This document shows, piece by piece, positions 1-7,805 of a stretch of 45,267 bases of DNA. Where the stretch lies: the NCBI GenBank assembly GCA_027452065.1, contig DAIDHC010000099.1, positions 1 through 45,267 of the forward strand, in the 5' to 3' direction. Positions within the stretch are counted from its first letter, which is position 1. Each line of letters starts with the position of its first letter. A program made the position numbers and the translations under genes. The notes beneath the pieces were generated by a model. The model did no database searches. It was not told where the DNA came from and saw nothing but the letters and a program-made list of their open reading frames with translations. The DNA is from Bryobacterales bacterium (lineage in GTDB: Bacteria; Acidobacteriota; Terriglobia; Bryobacterales; Bryobacteraceae).

Positions 1-321
1 CCATCTTGACAGAATCTCGACATTAGGTTAATTTAATGATGGGCTGCGGCGAGTTCAACAGGTTTCCTTCTCCTTGTCATGAGCTGCGGCCCAGAAAGAA
101 GGTGATTATCGCTCTACCGAGTTGTCAGGGCGGCTACCGGCCTTCTCGACTGGAAGTATCGCTGCGGCTAACCACGCGGTGAGACGGAATGCTCACAAGC
201 CTGCAGCGCTGAAAGCTGTGCCCGGTTGCGACCGCGAGCTTCGAGCGGGGGCAGGCGGCCGCCCTGATTTCACCATCCTTCGATTTGACAGCCTGTTTTC
301 CCGTTTCGTAGATTCGATTAA
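1..321. other. Intergenic region upstream of the glycan cluster
   Basis: No convincing gene is seen. All three plus frames hit stops within the first 30 bases or so, so no upstream plus-strand gene reaches past that point. Short minus-strand frames close quickly, for example a 15-codon frame starting at 81. The only structured signal is the promoter at 285-314. A TTGACA at 6-11 has no well-spaced -10 partner. Confidence 0.6.
285..314 (+). promoter_or_regulatory. Sigma70-type promoter of the glycan cluster, probably leaderless
   Basis: A perfect -35 TTGACA at 285-290 is followed after 18 bp by TAGATT at 309-314, which matches 4 of 6 bases of TATAAT and keeps the most conserved T, A and T. Transcription would start near 321-322, on the GTG start codon at 322. 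No Shine-Dalgarno sequence precedes that codon, so the mRNA is probably leaderless. This is inference from spacing. Confidence 0.55.
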
Positions 322-1638
322 GTGTCCCTCCCGGCTGTAGAGTTCCGGAGTATCTCCAAGGCTTACCCCGTCTATCGCTCCCCCGGCGATCGTCTCAAAG
401 AGATTCTGACGCTGGGCCGCGTCTCGTTTCATGAAAATTTCTGGGCGCTGCGTGAAGTCAGCTTTCGAGTCGAGGCGGGCGAGACCTTCTGTATTCTGGG
501 CGAGAACGGGTCGGGCAAAAGCACACTGCTGCAGATCGTCGCCGGGATACTTCAGCCGAGCGCCGGCGAGGCGCGCGTTCACGGCCGCATTGCCGCCCTG
601 CTCGAACTGGGCGCCGGCTTCAATCCGGAATTCACGGGCCGGGACAATGTCTACCTCAACGCGGCGATTCTCGGTCTGACACGAGCAGAGATCGACGAAA
701 AATACCCGCTCATCGCGGACTTTGCCGAGATTGGCGAGTTCATCTCCCAGCCGGTGAAAACGTATTCCAGCGGCATGCTCATCCGGCTGGCGTTTGCCGT
801 CGCGATCCACGTGGATCCGGAAATTCTGCTGGTGGACGAGGCGCTGGCCGTGGGCGACGTCTATTTCCGGCAGCGCTGCATGCGCAAGATCCACGAGCTT
901 CGCCAGCGGGGCGTCACCATTTTATTTGTGTCGCACTCGACGGCCGACATCAAGGCGATCGGCGACCGCGCGCTGTGGCTGGACCACGGCGTGGTGAGGG
1001 AGATGGGCTCGACCGAGGCGGTGGTGAGCCGGTACCTGGCGGCAATGCTGGAGAAGGATTCCGCCTTTCAGCGGCATCATCCCGAGCCGCACGCGCTGCC
1101 CGCGCCGGCGGGTGTAGCGCCCGAGATTGCCGACCGCATCCCGAACATCGACCACCGCTTCGGGGACGGGCGCGCGGAAATCCTGGGCATCGCGATCCTG
1201 GACGAATCCGGGCGGCCGCTCCTGCTGCTCCAGCCTCGGGGAAGCATCGTCGTGCGCATCAGCGTACGGGCCTCCCAGCCGCTGGCACAGCCGATCGTCG
1301 GCTTCATGATGCGAAACCACATGGGCCAGGACTTTGCGGGAACGAATACCACGCGCGAAGGCTACGCTCTCTCTCCCATGGCGCCCGGCGATGTTTTCAC
1401 CGTGGACTTTCACCTTGAACTGCCCGATCTGTATCCCTCCACCTTTTCTTTCTCACCGGCTATCGCCGAAGGCACCCTGCTGCACTATTCGATGTGCGAC
1501 TGGATCGACAATGCGATCGCGCTGGAAATGGAGCGGGGCGAAGGTCCGATCTACGGGCACATCCACCTGCCGTGCCGCGTCGGAGTGAACCAGCGCATTG
1601 CCGATGAAACAGCCGCCGTGGAGCCGTCGCTTGGCTGA
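322..1638 (+). CDS. Wzt-like ABC transporter ATPase with carbohydrate-binding C-terminal domain
   Basis: Cytoplasmic ATPase subunit of an ABC exporter moving lipid-linked polysaccharide (O antigen or capsule type) across the inner membrane. The 438-residue protein has Walker A GENGSGKST (about 60-68), signature YSSGML (about 148-153), Walker B ILLVDE (168-173) and the switch histidine in VSHS (H205). Residues after about 240 form the extra C-terminal domain typical of Wzt proteins that recognise a finished glycan end. GTG start without a ribosome-binding site; a promoter at 285-314 puts the transcript start on it. The Wzm permease partner is not in the window. The next gene, a coiled-coil methyltransferase, overlaps its end and may make the terminal mark the domain reads. 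Family assignment is firm; the substrate is unknown. Confidence 0.9.
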   Translation: MSLPAVEFRSISKAYPVYRSPGDRLKEILTLGRVSFHENFWALREVSFRVEAGETFCILGENGSGKSTLLQIVAGILQPSAGEARVHGRIAALLELGAGFNPEFTGRDNVYLNAAILGLTRAEIDEKYPLIADFAEIGEFISQPVKTYSSGMLIRLAFAVAIHVDPEILLVDEALAVGDVYFRQRCMRKIHELRQRGVTILFVSHSTADIKAIGDRALWLDHGVVREMGSTEAVVSRYLAAMLEKDSAFQRHHPEPHALPAPAGVAPEIADRIPNIDHRFGDGRAEILGIAILDESGRPLLLLQPRGSIVVRISVRASQPLAQPIVGFMMRNHMGQDFAGTNTTREGYALSPMAPGDVFTVDFHLELPDLYPSTFSFSPAIAEGTLLHYSMCDWIDNAIALEMERGEGPIYGHIHLPCRVGVNQRIADETAAVEPSLG

Positions 1639-2863
1639 CCGGGTTGACGCAGCAGGCGCGCCCGCGACGGCGGAATTCACGGGCGAGCGAGTGATTCCCG
1701 GCCAGGTCAGCGACGATTTATGGAGCGAGCACGTGGCGCGATACGCGTTCGCCGCGCGCCTGGCGGCCGGGCGCCGAGTGCTGGACGCGGGCTGCGGCAC
1801 CGGCTACGGAACGGCGGAACTGGCCGGCCATGCGCTGGCCGCGATCGGCATCGACATCGCCCCGGAAGCGGTCGCCTACGCCGCCGCCGCGTTTCCGCTG
1901 CTCAACGCCCGATTCGCCGCCGCATCCTGCTCGGCGCTGCCGTTTCCCGCGCGGAGCTTCGACCTGGTGACCGCCTTTGAAGTGATCGAGCACCTGAGCG
2001 ACTACCGGGCGCTGGTGGCGGAAGCGGCGCGCGTGCTGGCTCCCGGCGGGTGCTTCGTCGTCTCGACGCCGAATCGCGCCTATTACTCGGAGACGCGGTC
2101 GGAGGCCGGGCCGAATCCGTTTCACGCGCACGAATTCGACGCCGCCGAGTTTACCGCGGTGCTGGCCGAGCGCTTCGCCCATGTGAGCCTGATGCTGCAG
2201 AACCGGTCCGAGGCCTTCGTGTTCCACCCGGCGCATTCGTTCCGGCCCGCCGAGGCGACGATCGCCTCCGGGGCGGGGCAGGCGGTGGAGGCGCACTTCT
2301 TCGTCGCCCTGTGCAGCCAGGAGCCGCAGCCGGACTACCACTCGTTCGTGTACGTGCCGCGGGCCGCCAACATGCTGCGCGAACGCGAGCAGTACGTCCG
2401 GGCGCTGGAGAAACAGCGGGACGAAGCGCGGCGCCAGCGCGACAGCGCGATGCGGGAGATCGACCGCCAGAAGATCGAACTGGAAGAACACAACCTTTGG
2501 GCGTCGCGCCTGAATGAGGAACTGGACGAGGCGCGGCGGCTTCTCGAAAAGGAACAGCGGGAAGCCGCCGCCACCGCCGCCGCGTATGCGCGCCTGGTGG
2601 AGCAATTGGAAGCCGAAAACGTGAGCAAGACGGAGTGGGCGCAGGATGCGGAGGCGCGCCTGAAACGGCAGATCGAGGAGCTGGTACACTGCATGGGCCT
2701 GCTCGACCGGGCCGAGGCGACGGTGATCGAGCGGACCCAGTGGGCGCAGAGCGAGGCGGCCGGGCGGGAACGGCTGCAGGCGATTCTCGAGGCGGTGCGC
2801 GCGTCGCGTTGGGTGAGGCTGGGCCGCAAGATCGGCGTGGGGCCGGACCTCGATCGGGCATAG
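1631..2863 (+). CDS. SAM-dependent methyltransferase with long C-terminal coiled coil
   Basis: Class I methyltransferase domain at about residues 45-165, with the SAM-binding motif VLDAGCGTGYG (50-60) and acidic GIDIAPEA (73-80). A charged helical region follows (about 245-392), rich in Glu, Arg and Gln, that should form a coiled coil. Within it a Trp-Ala motif recurs around W290, W336 and W371. I chose TTG at 1631 because GGAG at 1620-1623 is well spaced and the gene then overlaps the preceding ATPase by 8 bp. An upstream TTG at 1598 and ATG at 1604 are also in frame. Next to a Wzt with a carbohydrate-binding domain, a plausible role is methylating the non-reducing end of a glycan and setting chain length, as WbdD does. 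The acceptor is not known. Confidence 0.8.
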   Translation: MADRVDAAGAPATAEFTGERVIPGQVSDDLWSEHVARYAFAARLAAGRRVLDAGCGTGYGTAELAGHALAAIGIDIAPEAVAYAAAAFPLLNARFAAASCSALPFPARSFDLVTAFEVIEHLSDYRALVAEAARVLAPGGCFVVSTPNRAYYSETRSEAGPNPFHAHEFDAAEFTAVLAERFAHVSLMLQNRSEAFVFHPAHSFRPAEATIASGAGQAVEAHFFVALCSQEPQPDYHSFVYVPRAANMLREREQYVRALEKQRDEARRQRDSAMREIDRQKIELEEHNLWASRLNEELDEARRLLEKEQREAAATAAAYARLVEQLEAENVSKTEWAQDAEARLKRQIEELVHCMGLLDRAEATVIERTQWAQSEAAGRERLQAILEAVRASRWVRLGRKIGVGPDLDRA

Positions 2864-2869
2864 GTCATC

Positions 2870-5263
2870 TTGAAGAAGCTAGCCGACATTGTGTGGAGGA
2901 TCGTGCGCGCGCTCCCGGCGCTGGTGCTGGCGCCGCTGCTGAGCGCGCTGGCGCTGGTGGCGCTGGCGGCGGCCGACCTGGCGGGACGATTTCGCCGCCG
3001 TCCTCCGCTGGGGCCCGCGCGCGCGGCGGACAACGGCGCGGCGAGCATCGTCATCCCCAACTGGAACGGGCGCGACCTGCTCGAAAAATACCTGCCCTCG
3101 GTGGTCGAAGCGACGAAAAACAACCCGGCGCATGAAGTGATTGTGGTCGACAACGGCTCGACCGACGGGAGCGCCGATTACGTCCGGCGCAATTTTCCCA
3201 CGGTGCGCCTGCTTGCGCTTGAGCGGAACCTGGGCTTCGGCGGCGGATGCAACGCGGGCGTCGCGGCGGCGCGAAACGGCGTCGTCGTGCTCCTCAACTC
3301 CGATATGAGAGTGGAGCCGGACTTTCTGGCGCCGCTTCTGGCGGGCTTCAGCGACGAGCGGGTGTTCTCGGTGTCCTGCCAGATATTCTTCAGCGATCCG
3401 AACAAGCGCCGCGAGGAGACCGGGCTGACGCTGGGATGGTGGGAGAACGGCGGCTTGCGGGTTTCGCACCGGCTGGACGAGGCGATCACGGAGCGCTATC
3501 CGTGCCTTTACGGCGGAGGCGGCTCGTGCGCGGTGGACCGGGCGAAGTTTCTCGAGCTGGGAGGGTTCGACGAAGTGCTGGCGCCGTTCTACCTGGAAGA
3601 CGCGGACCTAGGTTACCGGGCATGGAAACGCGGCTGGACGGTGTTCTACGAACCGCGCAGCGTGGTGTATCACGAACACCGGGGCACGATCGGCAAGCGA
3701 TTTCGCGAGGAAGAGATTCAGGCGGTGCTCAAGAAGAATTTCCTGCTGTTCGCCTGGAAGAACATTCACGAGTGGCGGCGCCTGGCGCCGCATTTTTTCT
3801 TCACCGCGGCCGGGGTGATGGTCAGCTCGTTCTTCGGAGACTCGCCGGAGCGGCCGAACCTGCGCGGGCTGTGGCGGGCGGTGAAGCAGCTTCCGGGGGC
3901 GATCCGCTCGCGCGCGCGGGGCCGCCGGCAGGCGGCGATCGACGACACAGAGGCGTTCCGCAGGCCGCTGGGCGGCTACTTTCGCGATCGCTTCCAGACG
4001 GCGGAACCGGCGCGCGAGCCTCTCAATGTGCTGTTCTTTTCGCCCTATCCGATCTGCCCGCCGACGCACGGCGGTGGGGTGTTCATGTACCAGACCACGC
4101 GGGAGCTGGCGCGGCTGTGCCGGCTGCACCTGCTGGTGCTGATCGACCACGCCTGGGAAGGGCCGCCGCACAGCGAGCTGGCGGCGGAGTGCGCCTCGGC
4201 TGAATTTCTGATCCGGCCGGCGCACCAGCGGCGCGAGATGGGGGCGCTGGCTCCGCACAGCGTGCGCGAGTTCCGCCACGCCGATATCGAATGGATCTTC
4301 CACCGCGAAATCTATCTGCGGCGGATCGACGTGGTGCAACTGGAATACACGGCTCTGGGGCAGTACGCTTGCGAGTTCGAGCGCATTCCGTGCGTGCTGT
4401 TCGAGCACGACATTTATTTCCAGTCGATCGCCCGCGGGCTACCGTTCCTGCGCGGGGCTACGGCGCGTTGGAAGGCGCGGTACGAATATCTGCGGGCGCT
4501 GCGCTACGAGCTGAAGATGCTCGGCCGGCTGGACCGCATCCAGGTGTGCAGCGATGCGAATGCGCGCACGCTGCTCGAGTTTGCGCCGGAGCTGAAGGAC
4601 CGCATCGACGACGGGCTGCGGGCGGGCATCGACACGGCGAGCTATGAGTTCCGGCTGGAGGGCCGCGAGCCGGACACGATGCTGTTTGTCGGCAGCTTCC
4701 GGCACGTGCCGAACCAGGAGGGCCTCAAGTGGTTCACCGAGCGGGTGCTGCCGCTGGTGCTGGAGCGGCGGCCGCGGGCGCGGCTGGTGGTGGTGGGCTC
4801 GGAGCCGCCGCCGCGCCACGCTTTGCCGCACACGGAGGCGATCGAGCTGCGGGGATTCGTGGAGGACGTGCGGGAGCCGCTGGGCCGCTACGCGGTGTTC
4901 GTGTGCCCGATTCTGCGCGGGTCCGGGATGAGAGTGAAGCTGCTCGAAGCCTTCGCCGCCGGAATTCCGGTGGTGTCGACGCGGCTGGGAGCCGAGGGCC
5001 TGGCCGAAGAAGACGGCACGCTGTGCGCGCTGGCCGACGACGCGGCCGGTTTCGCCGGGCGGATTGTGGAGCTGTTAGACCAGCCGGAGCGGGCGCGCGG
5101 ACTGGCGGAGCGGGCGCGGGCCGAGGTGGAGCGGAAGAAAGACATGCGGGTGATGACGGCGCTGCTGGCCGAGAGCTACCGGGGGGCGGTGAAGGCGAAG
5201 CGGGCGCGGGCAACACGCGCTCTCGAGCCGGCGAGCCAAGCCTCTACCAGTCGTGCCCGATGA
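2870..5263 (+). CDS. Bifunctional GT2-GT4 glycosyltransferase fusion
   Basis: A 797-residue protein with two glycosyltransferase domains. A hydrophobic N-terminal stretch (about 15-36) probably anchors it to the inner membrane. The GT2 domain (about 57-300) shows IVIPNWNG, VVDNGSTDG, the N-S-D metal-site region LLNSDMRVEP and the later acidic FYLEDADLGYR. The GT4 domain (about 384-785) starts with LFFSPYPICPPTHGG and has LFVGSFRHVPNQEGL and an E-rich C-terminal binding region (RGSGMRVKLLEAFAAG). It could add two different sugars in succession. TTG start, 6 nt after the previous stop. Its 3' end overlaps the convergent gene at 5244-6320 by 20 bp. Sugar specificities cannot be read from sequence. 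Confidence 0.88.
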   Translation: MKKLADIVWRIVRALPALVLAPLLSALALVALAAADLAGRFRRRPPLGPARAADNGAASIVIPNWNGRDLLEKYLPSVVEATKNNPAHEVIVVDNGSTDGSADYVRRNFPTVRLLALERNLGFGGGCNAGVAAARNGVVVLLNSDMRVEPDFLAPLLAGFSDERVFSVSCQIFFSDPNKRREETGLTLGWWENGGLRVSHRLDEAITERYPCLYGGGGSCAVDRAKFLELGGFDEVLAPFYLEDADLGYRAWKRGWTVFYEPRSVVYHEHRGTIGKRFREEEIQAVLKKNFLLFAWKNIHEWRRLAPHFFFTAAGVMVSSFFGDSPERPNLRGLWRAVKQLPGAIRSRARGRRQAAIDDTEAFRRPLGGYFRDRFQTAEPAREPLNVLFFSPYPICPPTHGGGVFMYQTTRELARLCRLHLLVLIDHAWEGPPHSELAAECASAEFLIRPAHQRREMGALAPHSVREFRHADIEWIFHREIYLRRIDVVQLEYTALGQYACEFERIPCVLFEHDIYFQSIARGLPFLRGATARWKARYEYLRALRYELKMLGRLDRIQVCSDANARTLLEFAPELKDRIDDGLRAGIDTASYEFRLEGREPDTMLFVGSFRHVPNQEGLKWFTERVLPLVLERRPRARLVVVGSEPPPRHALPHTEAIELRGFVEDVREPLGRYAVFVCPILRGSGMRVKLLEAFAAGIPVVSTRLGAEGLAEEDGTLCALADDAAGFAGRIVELLDQPERARGLAERARAEVERKKDMRVMTALLAESYRGAVKAKRARATRALEPASQASTSRAR

Positions 5264-6320
5264 CCTGCTTGGCGTGCCAGTCGTCATAGCGGGCGCGGTT
5301 TTGCGCCTGCACGACCTGCGGCCTGGTGTTCATCATGTAGTACGCGTCGCTGTGAACCGGCAGGGCGACGCCGGCGGCGTCGAAGGTCTTAGCCTTGAGA
5401 TAGCTCCAGCCGCCGGAAAGATCGATGCACATCGAATTCAGCTTGCGGCCCGGGCCGAGGTTGCAGAAGCCTTCTTCCCATTTGCTCCCGCCGACGGCGG
5501 AGTAGCCGGCTGAGCTGCCGCTCGGTCCGTGTGCCTTGCCGCTCTGGCCGGTCTTGCCGGCGCCGGAGTTTTCGACGCCGATCATGACGCCGCCGACGCG
5601 CTTGCCGGTGGCCGGCCAGTTGTAGACGTAGATGTGGCCGTGGGCGCCGTCGTCGGTGATGGTGTTGCCACTGTAAGGATTGCGGTTGCCGGCGCCGCCG
5701 AGCGCGGGATTGACGCCGTAATGGGTGATGGATGAATCCAGCCACTCGGCGAAGGCGGTCCCCTGGCCCTGGCTCTCGGTGATCTGAAGCGATCGGCCAT
5801 AGCCGAGATTGTCGGCGTTCTTTTGGATCGAGAGGCCGTGGGTGGCGAAGGGGCGGGTTTCGGCCGGTGCGTCGCCGAGAAGCCAGCGGACGAAGCTGGT
5901 GCCCTTCTGGCGGTCGGACTTCTTGCGCGGGGTCTGAACCAGGATGCGCCCGCCGTGGGACAGCGCGGCGGCGACGGGCAGGCCGGTGTCGGACCAGGGC
6001 CGCCACTGGCCGTTGCGGTTGTACATCAGGCCGCCGTAGCGCAGGGTAATGAAAAGGCGCTTGATGAACTCGCCCTTCCGGGCGTCGCCGGGCGCGACGA
6101 TGGCGCCGTACCACATGGCGACGTCGAGTTTCCAGCCGTCCTCGGTGGTGTAATCGCGGTCGACGGCGTCAAGCACGCCCTTGGTGATGACGGCGTTCGC
6201 CTTGGCGTCCACCTGGTTTTTGCCGTCGCGGGGACGGTGGAGATACTGGCCCTGATCGTCGAAGCGAAGCTGGCCTCGCTGGGACTTGATCAGCTCGTCG
6301 TAGACCGCCTGCGCGTCCAT
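5244..6320 (-). CDS. Uncharacterised 358-residue protein
   Basis: I do not recognise this family. The protein appears soluble, with no signal peptide or membrane span. Its first half is mixed alpha/beta in composition. The second half is rich in Gly, Asn, His and Tyr, including a low-complexity Gly/Ser/Lys stretch (around VENSGAGKTGQSGKAHGPSG) and two Cys residues (in FCNLGPG and SMCIDL). A strong ribosome-binding site, GGGAGGGG, lies about 4 nt before the ATG, so it is very probably translated. It is transcribed against the surrounding glycosyltransferases and overlaps the end of the GT2-GT4 gene by 20 bp. A second minus-strand gene of unknown function lies just upstream. Confidence 0.7.
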   Translation of the reverse strand: MDAQAVYDELIKSQRGQLRFDDQGQYLHRPRDGKNQVDAKANAVITKGVLDAVDRDYTTEDGWKLDVAMWYGAIVAPGDARKGEFIKRLFITLRYGGLMYNRNGQWRPWSDTGLPVAAALSHGGRILVQTPRKKSDRQKGTSFVRWLLGDAPAETRPFATHGLSIQKNADNLGYGRSLQITESQGQGTAFAEWLDSSITHYGVNPALGGAGNRNPYSGNTITDDGAHGHIYVYNWPATGKRVGGVMIGVENSGAGKTGQSGKAHGPSGSSAGYSAVGGSKWEEGFCNLGPGRKLNSMCIDLSGGWSYLKAKTFDAAGVALPVHSDAYYMMNTRPQVVQAQNRARYDDWHAKQVIGHDW

Positions 6321-6388
6321 GCAACCCCTCCCGGCAGATGAAATGTCGCTCGGAAACTTTTCGAGGATATCACGGAGGGACCGCCGCG

Positions 6389-7009
6389 CTAGCGGCCGTT
6401 GTTTTCGGCCGTTTTTTTGACCGGAGGGTTGCGGTCGGCGAACAGGCGGTGGGCAATGGTATGCGCGGTGTGTTCGAGCGTGGCCGCCTGTGTATCCTTG
6501 GGCCGTTCGTAGAGCGACCAGATGACGTTGCCGGTGTGACGGTCGACGAGAAACACCATGCCGCGGTTGCGGCCCAACGTGGAAACCATCGGAGTGAGGC
6601 TTTCACGCGACAGGCGGTCGGCCTCGTCGCGGTCGGCCTGAGTCGTCTTGGAGCCGGACTTGGTTTTGGTGTCGTCCTTGTCCTTATCCTTGTCGGCGGC
6701 CTCGGCGGCGGGCGTAGGAGGTTTGGGCGGCGCCGGCGGCGGGTAGAGCTCGGTCATCTTGCGTTCGAAAGACTCGCCGAGGTGGTCGGTGAGGACGGCA
6801 TCGGCCTTCTTGGGATCGGTGACGACGGTGATGTCGCCGATGCGCGAGAACTGGCTGGCGAGATACTGATCGAGCCCGTTACTCATGGGAAGAAGGTAGA
6901 CGGTGTTGATGCGCTTGAGGGCTTCGCTGGGCGCGTGGGACGCGGCCGCCAGGCAGCCCAACGCCAGTACCGCCGCGTAAGCTCGCGCGTGGCTCAAATA
7001 CCGAGTCAT
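6389..7009 (-). CDS. Uncharacterised exported protein with charged linker
   Basis: A 206-residue protein with an N-terminal signal peptide: hydrophobic core AAVLALGCLAAA, probable cleavage near SHA-PS at about 26-27. No lipobox is evident. The mature part has a compact N-terminal segment (KRINTVYLLPMSNGLDQYL... ADAVLTDHLG). A proline-rich then Lys/Asp-rich linker follows (PPPAPPKPPTP, DKDKDKDDTKTKSG), then a small C-terminal domain with VFLVDRHTGNVIWSLYERP. Repeated charged residues suggest a flexible spacer in the periplasm. It lies 68 bp upstream of the other minus-strand unknown gene, probably co-transcribed, and is divergent from the GT2 gene at 7118. No function is assigned. Confidence 0.65.
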   Translation of the reverse strand: MTRYLSHARAYAAVLALGCLAAASHAPSEALKRINTVYLLPMSNGLDQYLASQFSRIGDITVVTDPKKADAVLTDHLGESFERKMTELYPPPAPPKPPTPAAEAADKDKDKDDTKTKSGSKTTQADRDEADRLSRESLTPMVSTLGRNRGMVFLVDRHTGNVIWSLYERPKDTQAATLEHTAHTIAHRLFADRNPPVKKTAENNGR

Positions 7010-7117
7010 GACAACATGATAGCTTGGATTGGAACGGGCCGGCTCCGGCGCGCGCCCGGCGGCCGGGGCGTTCCCCAGCGCCGGAGGAGCGCAGCGCGCT
7101 CACTTACCGAGGAGACA

Positions 7118-7804
7118 GTGTACAAATCGCAGCGCGTCACCGTGATCATTCCATGTCTGAACGAAGAGCAGGGCATCGAGAAGGTGCTGCGGCGCATGCC
7201 GGAGTTCGTCGACCAGGTGATCGTGGTGGACAACGGCTCGACGGACCGGACCTCGGATGTGGCCCGCTCGCTGGGCGCCGAGGTGATTCGCGAGCCGGTG
7301 CGCGGCTACGGCCGGAGTTACAAGAAAGGCTTCTCCTTTGCCACCGGCGACATCATCGTCACGCTGGATGGAGATCACAGCTATCCCCCGGATGCGATCT
7401 CTTATCTGCTGGAGGCGTTCCTGCATCTGGAGGTGGACTTTCTCAACGCCAGCCGCTTTCCGGTGCGCGACCGGCGGGCGATGAGCTTCAAGCACAAGAT
7501 CGGAAATTTCATCCTGTCGCTGGCGATGTCGCTGCTGTATTTCCGCTGGGTGCGGGACTCGCAGTCGGGCATGTGGGTGTTCCGGAGGTCGATTCTCGAT
7601 GAGATGCGGCTGGAGGCCGACGGAATGGCGTTCTCCGAGGAGATCAAGATCGAGGCGTTGAAGAGCCGGCGGATCCGCTTCGCCGAGATCTCGATTTTGT
7701 ACTCGTCGCGGCTGGGCGAGATCAAACTGAACCCGTGGCGCGACGGGCTGTACAACTTATGGTTTCTGGTGCGCAAGCGTCTGCCGCGCCTGGGCGGCGG
7801 CTGA
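7118..7804 (+). CDS. GT2 glycosyltransferase, polyprenyl-phosphate-sugar synthase type
   Basis: A 228-residue GT2 enzyme of the DPM1/undecaprenyl-phosphate glucosyl- or mannosyltransferase type. It has VTVIIPCLNEEQGI at the start, VVDNGSTDRT, RGYGRSYKKG, and the metal-binding TLDGDHSYPP (D84-x-D86). Such enzymes transfer a sugar from a nucleotide donor to a polyprenyl phosphate at the cytoplasmic face of the membrane. No C-terminal membrane segments are visible, so it resembles the soluble subclass. GTG at 7118 was chosen because GAGGAG lies at 7109-7114 and homology begins immediately after. The frame is open far upstream (to 6338), but that part is antisense to the minus-strand genes. Confidence 0.85.
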   Translation: MYKSQRVTVIIPCLNEEQGIEKVLRRMPEFVDQVIVVDNGSTDRTSDVARSLGAEVIREPVRGYGRSYKKGFSFATGDIIVTLDGDHSYPPDAISYLLEAFLHLEVDFLNASRFPVRDRRAMSFKHKIGNFILSLAMSLLYFRWVRDSQSGMWVFRRSILDEMRLEADGMAFSEEIKIEALKSRRIRFAEISILYSSRLGEIKLNPWRDGLYNLWFLVRKRLPRLGGG

Positions 7805-7805
7805 G

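Noticed and set aside
6..11. TTGACA near the left edge as a promoter
   Set aside because: No acceptable -10 at 16-18 bp, and no gene starts nearby.
6338..7117. 5' extension of the GT2 gene at 7118
   Set aside because: It lies antisense to the exported protein gene, and the glycosyltransferase homology and ribosome-binding site begin at 7118.
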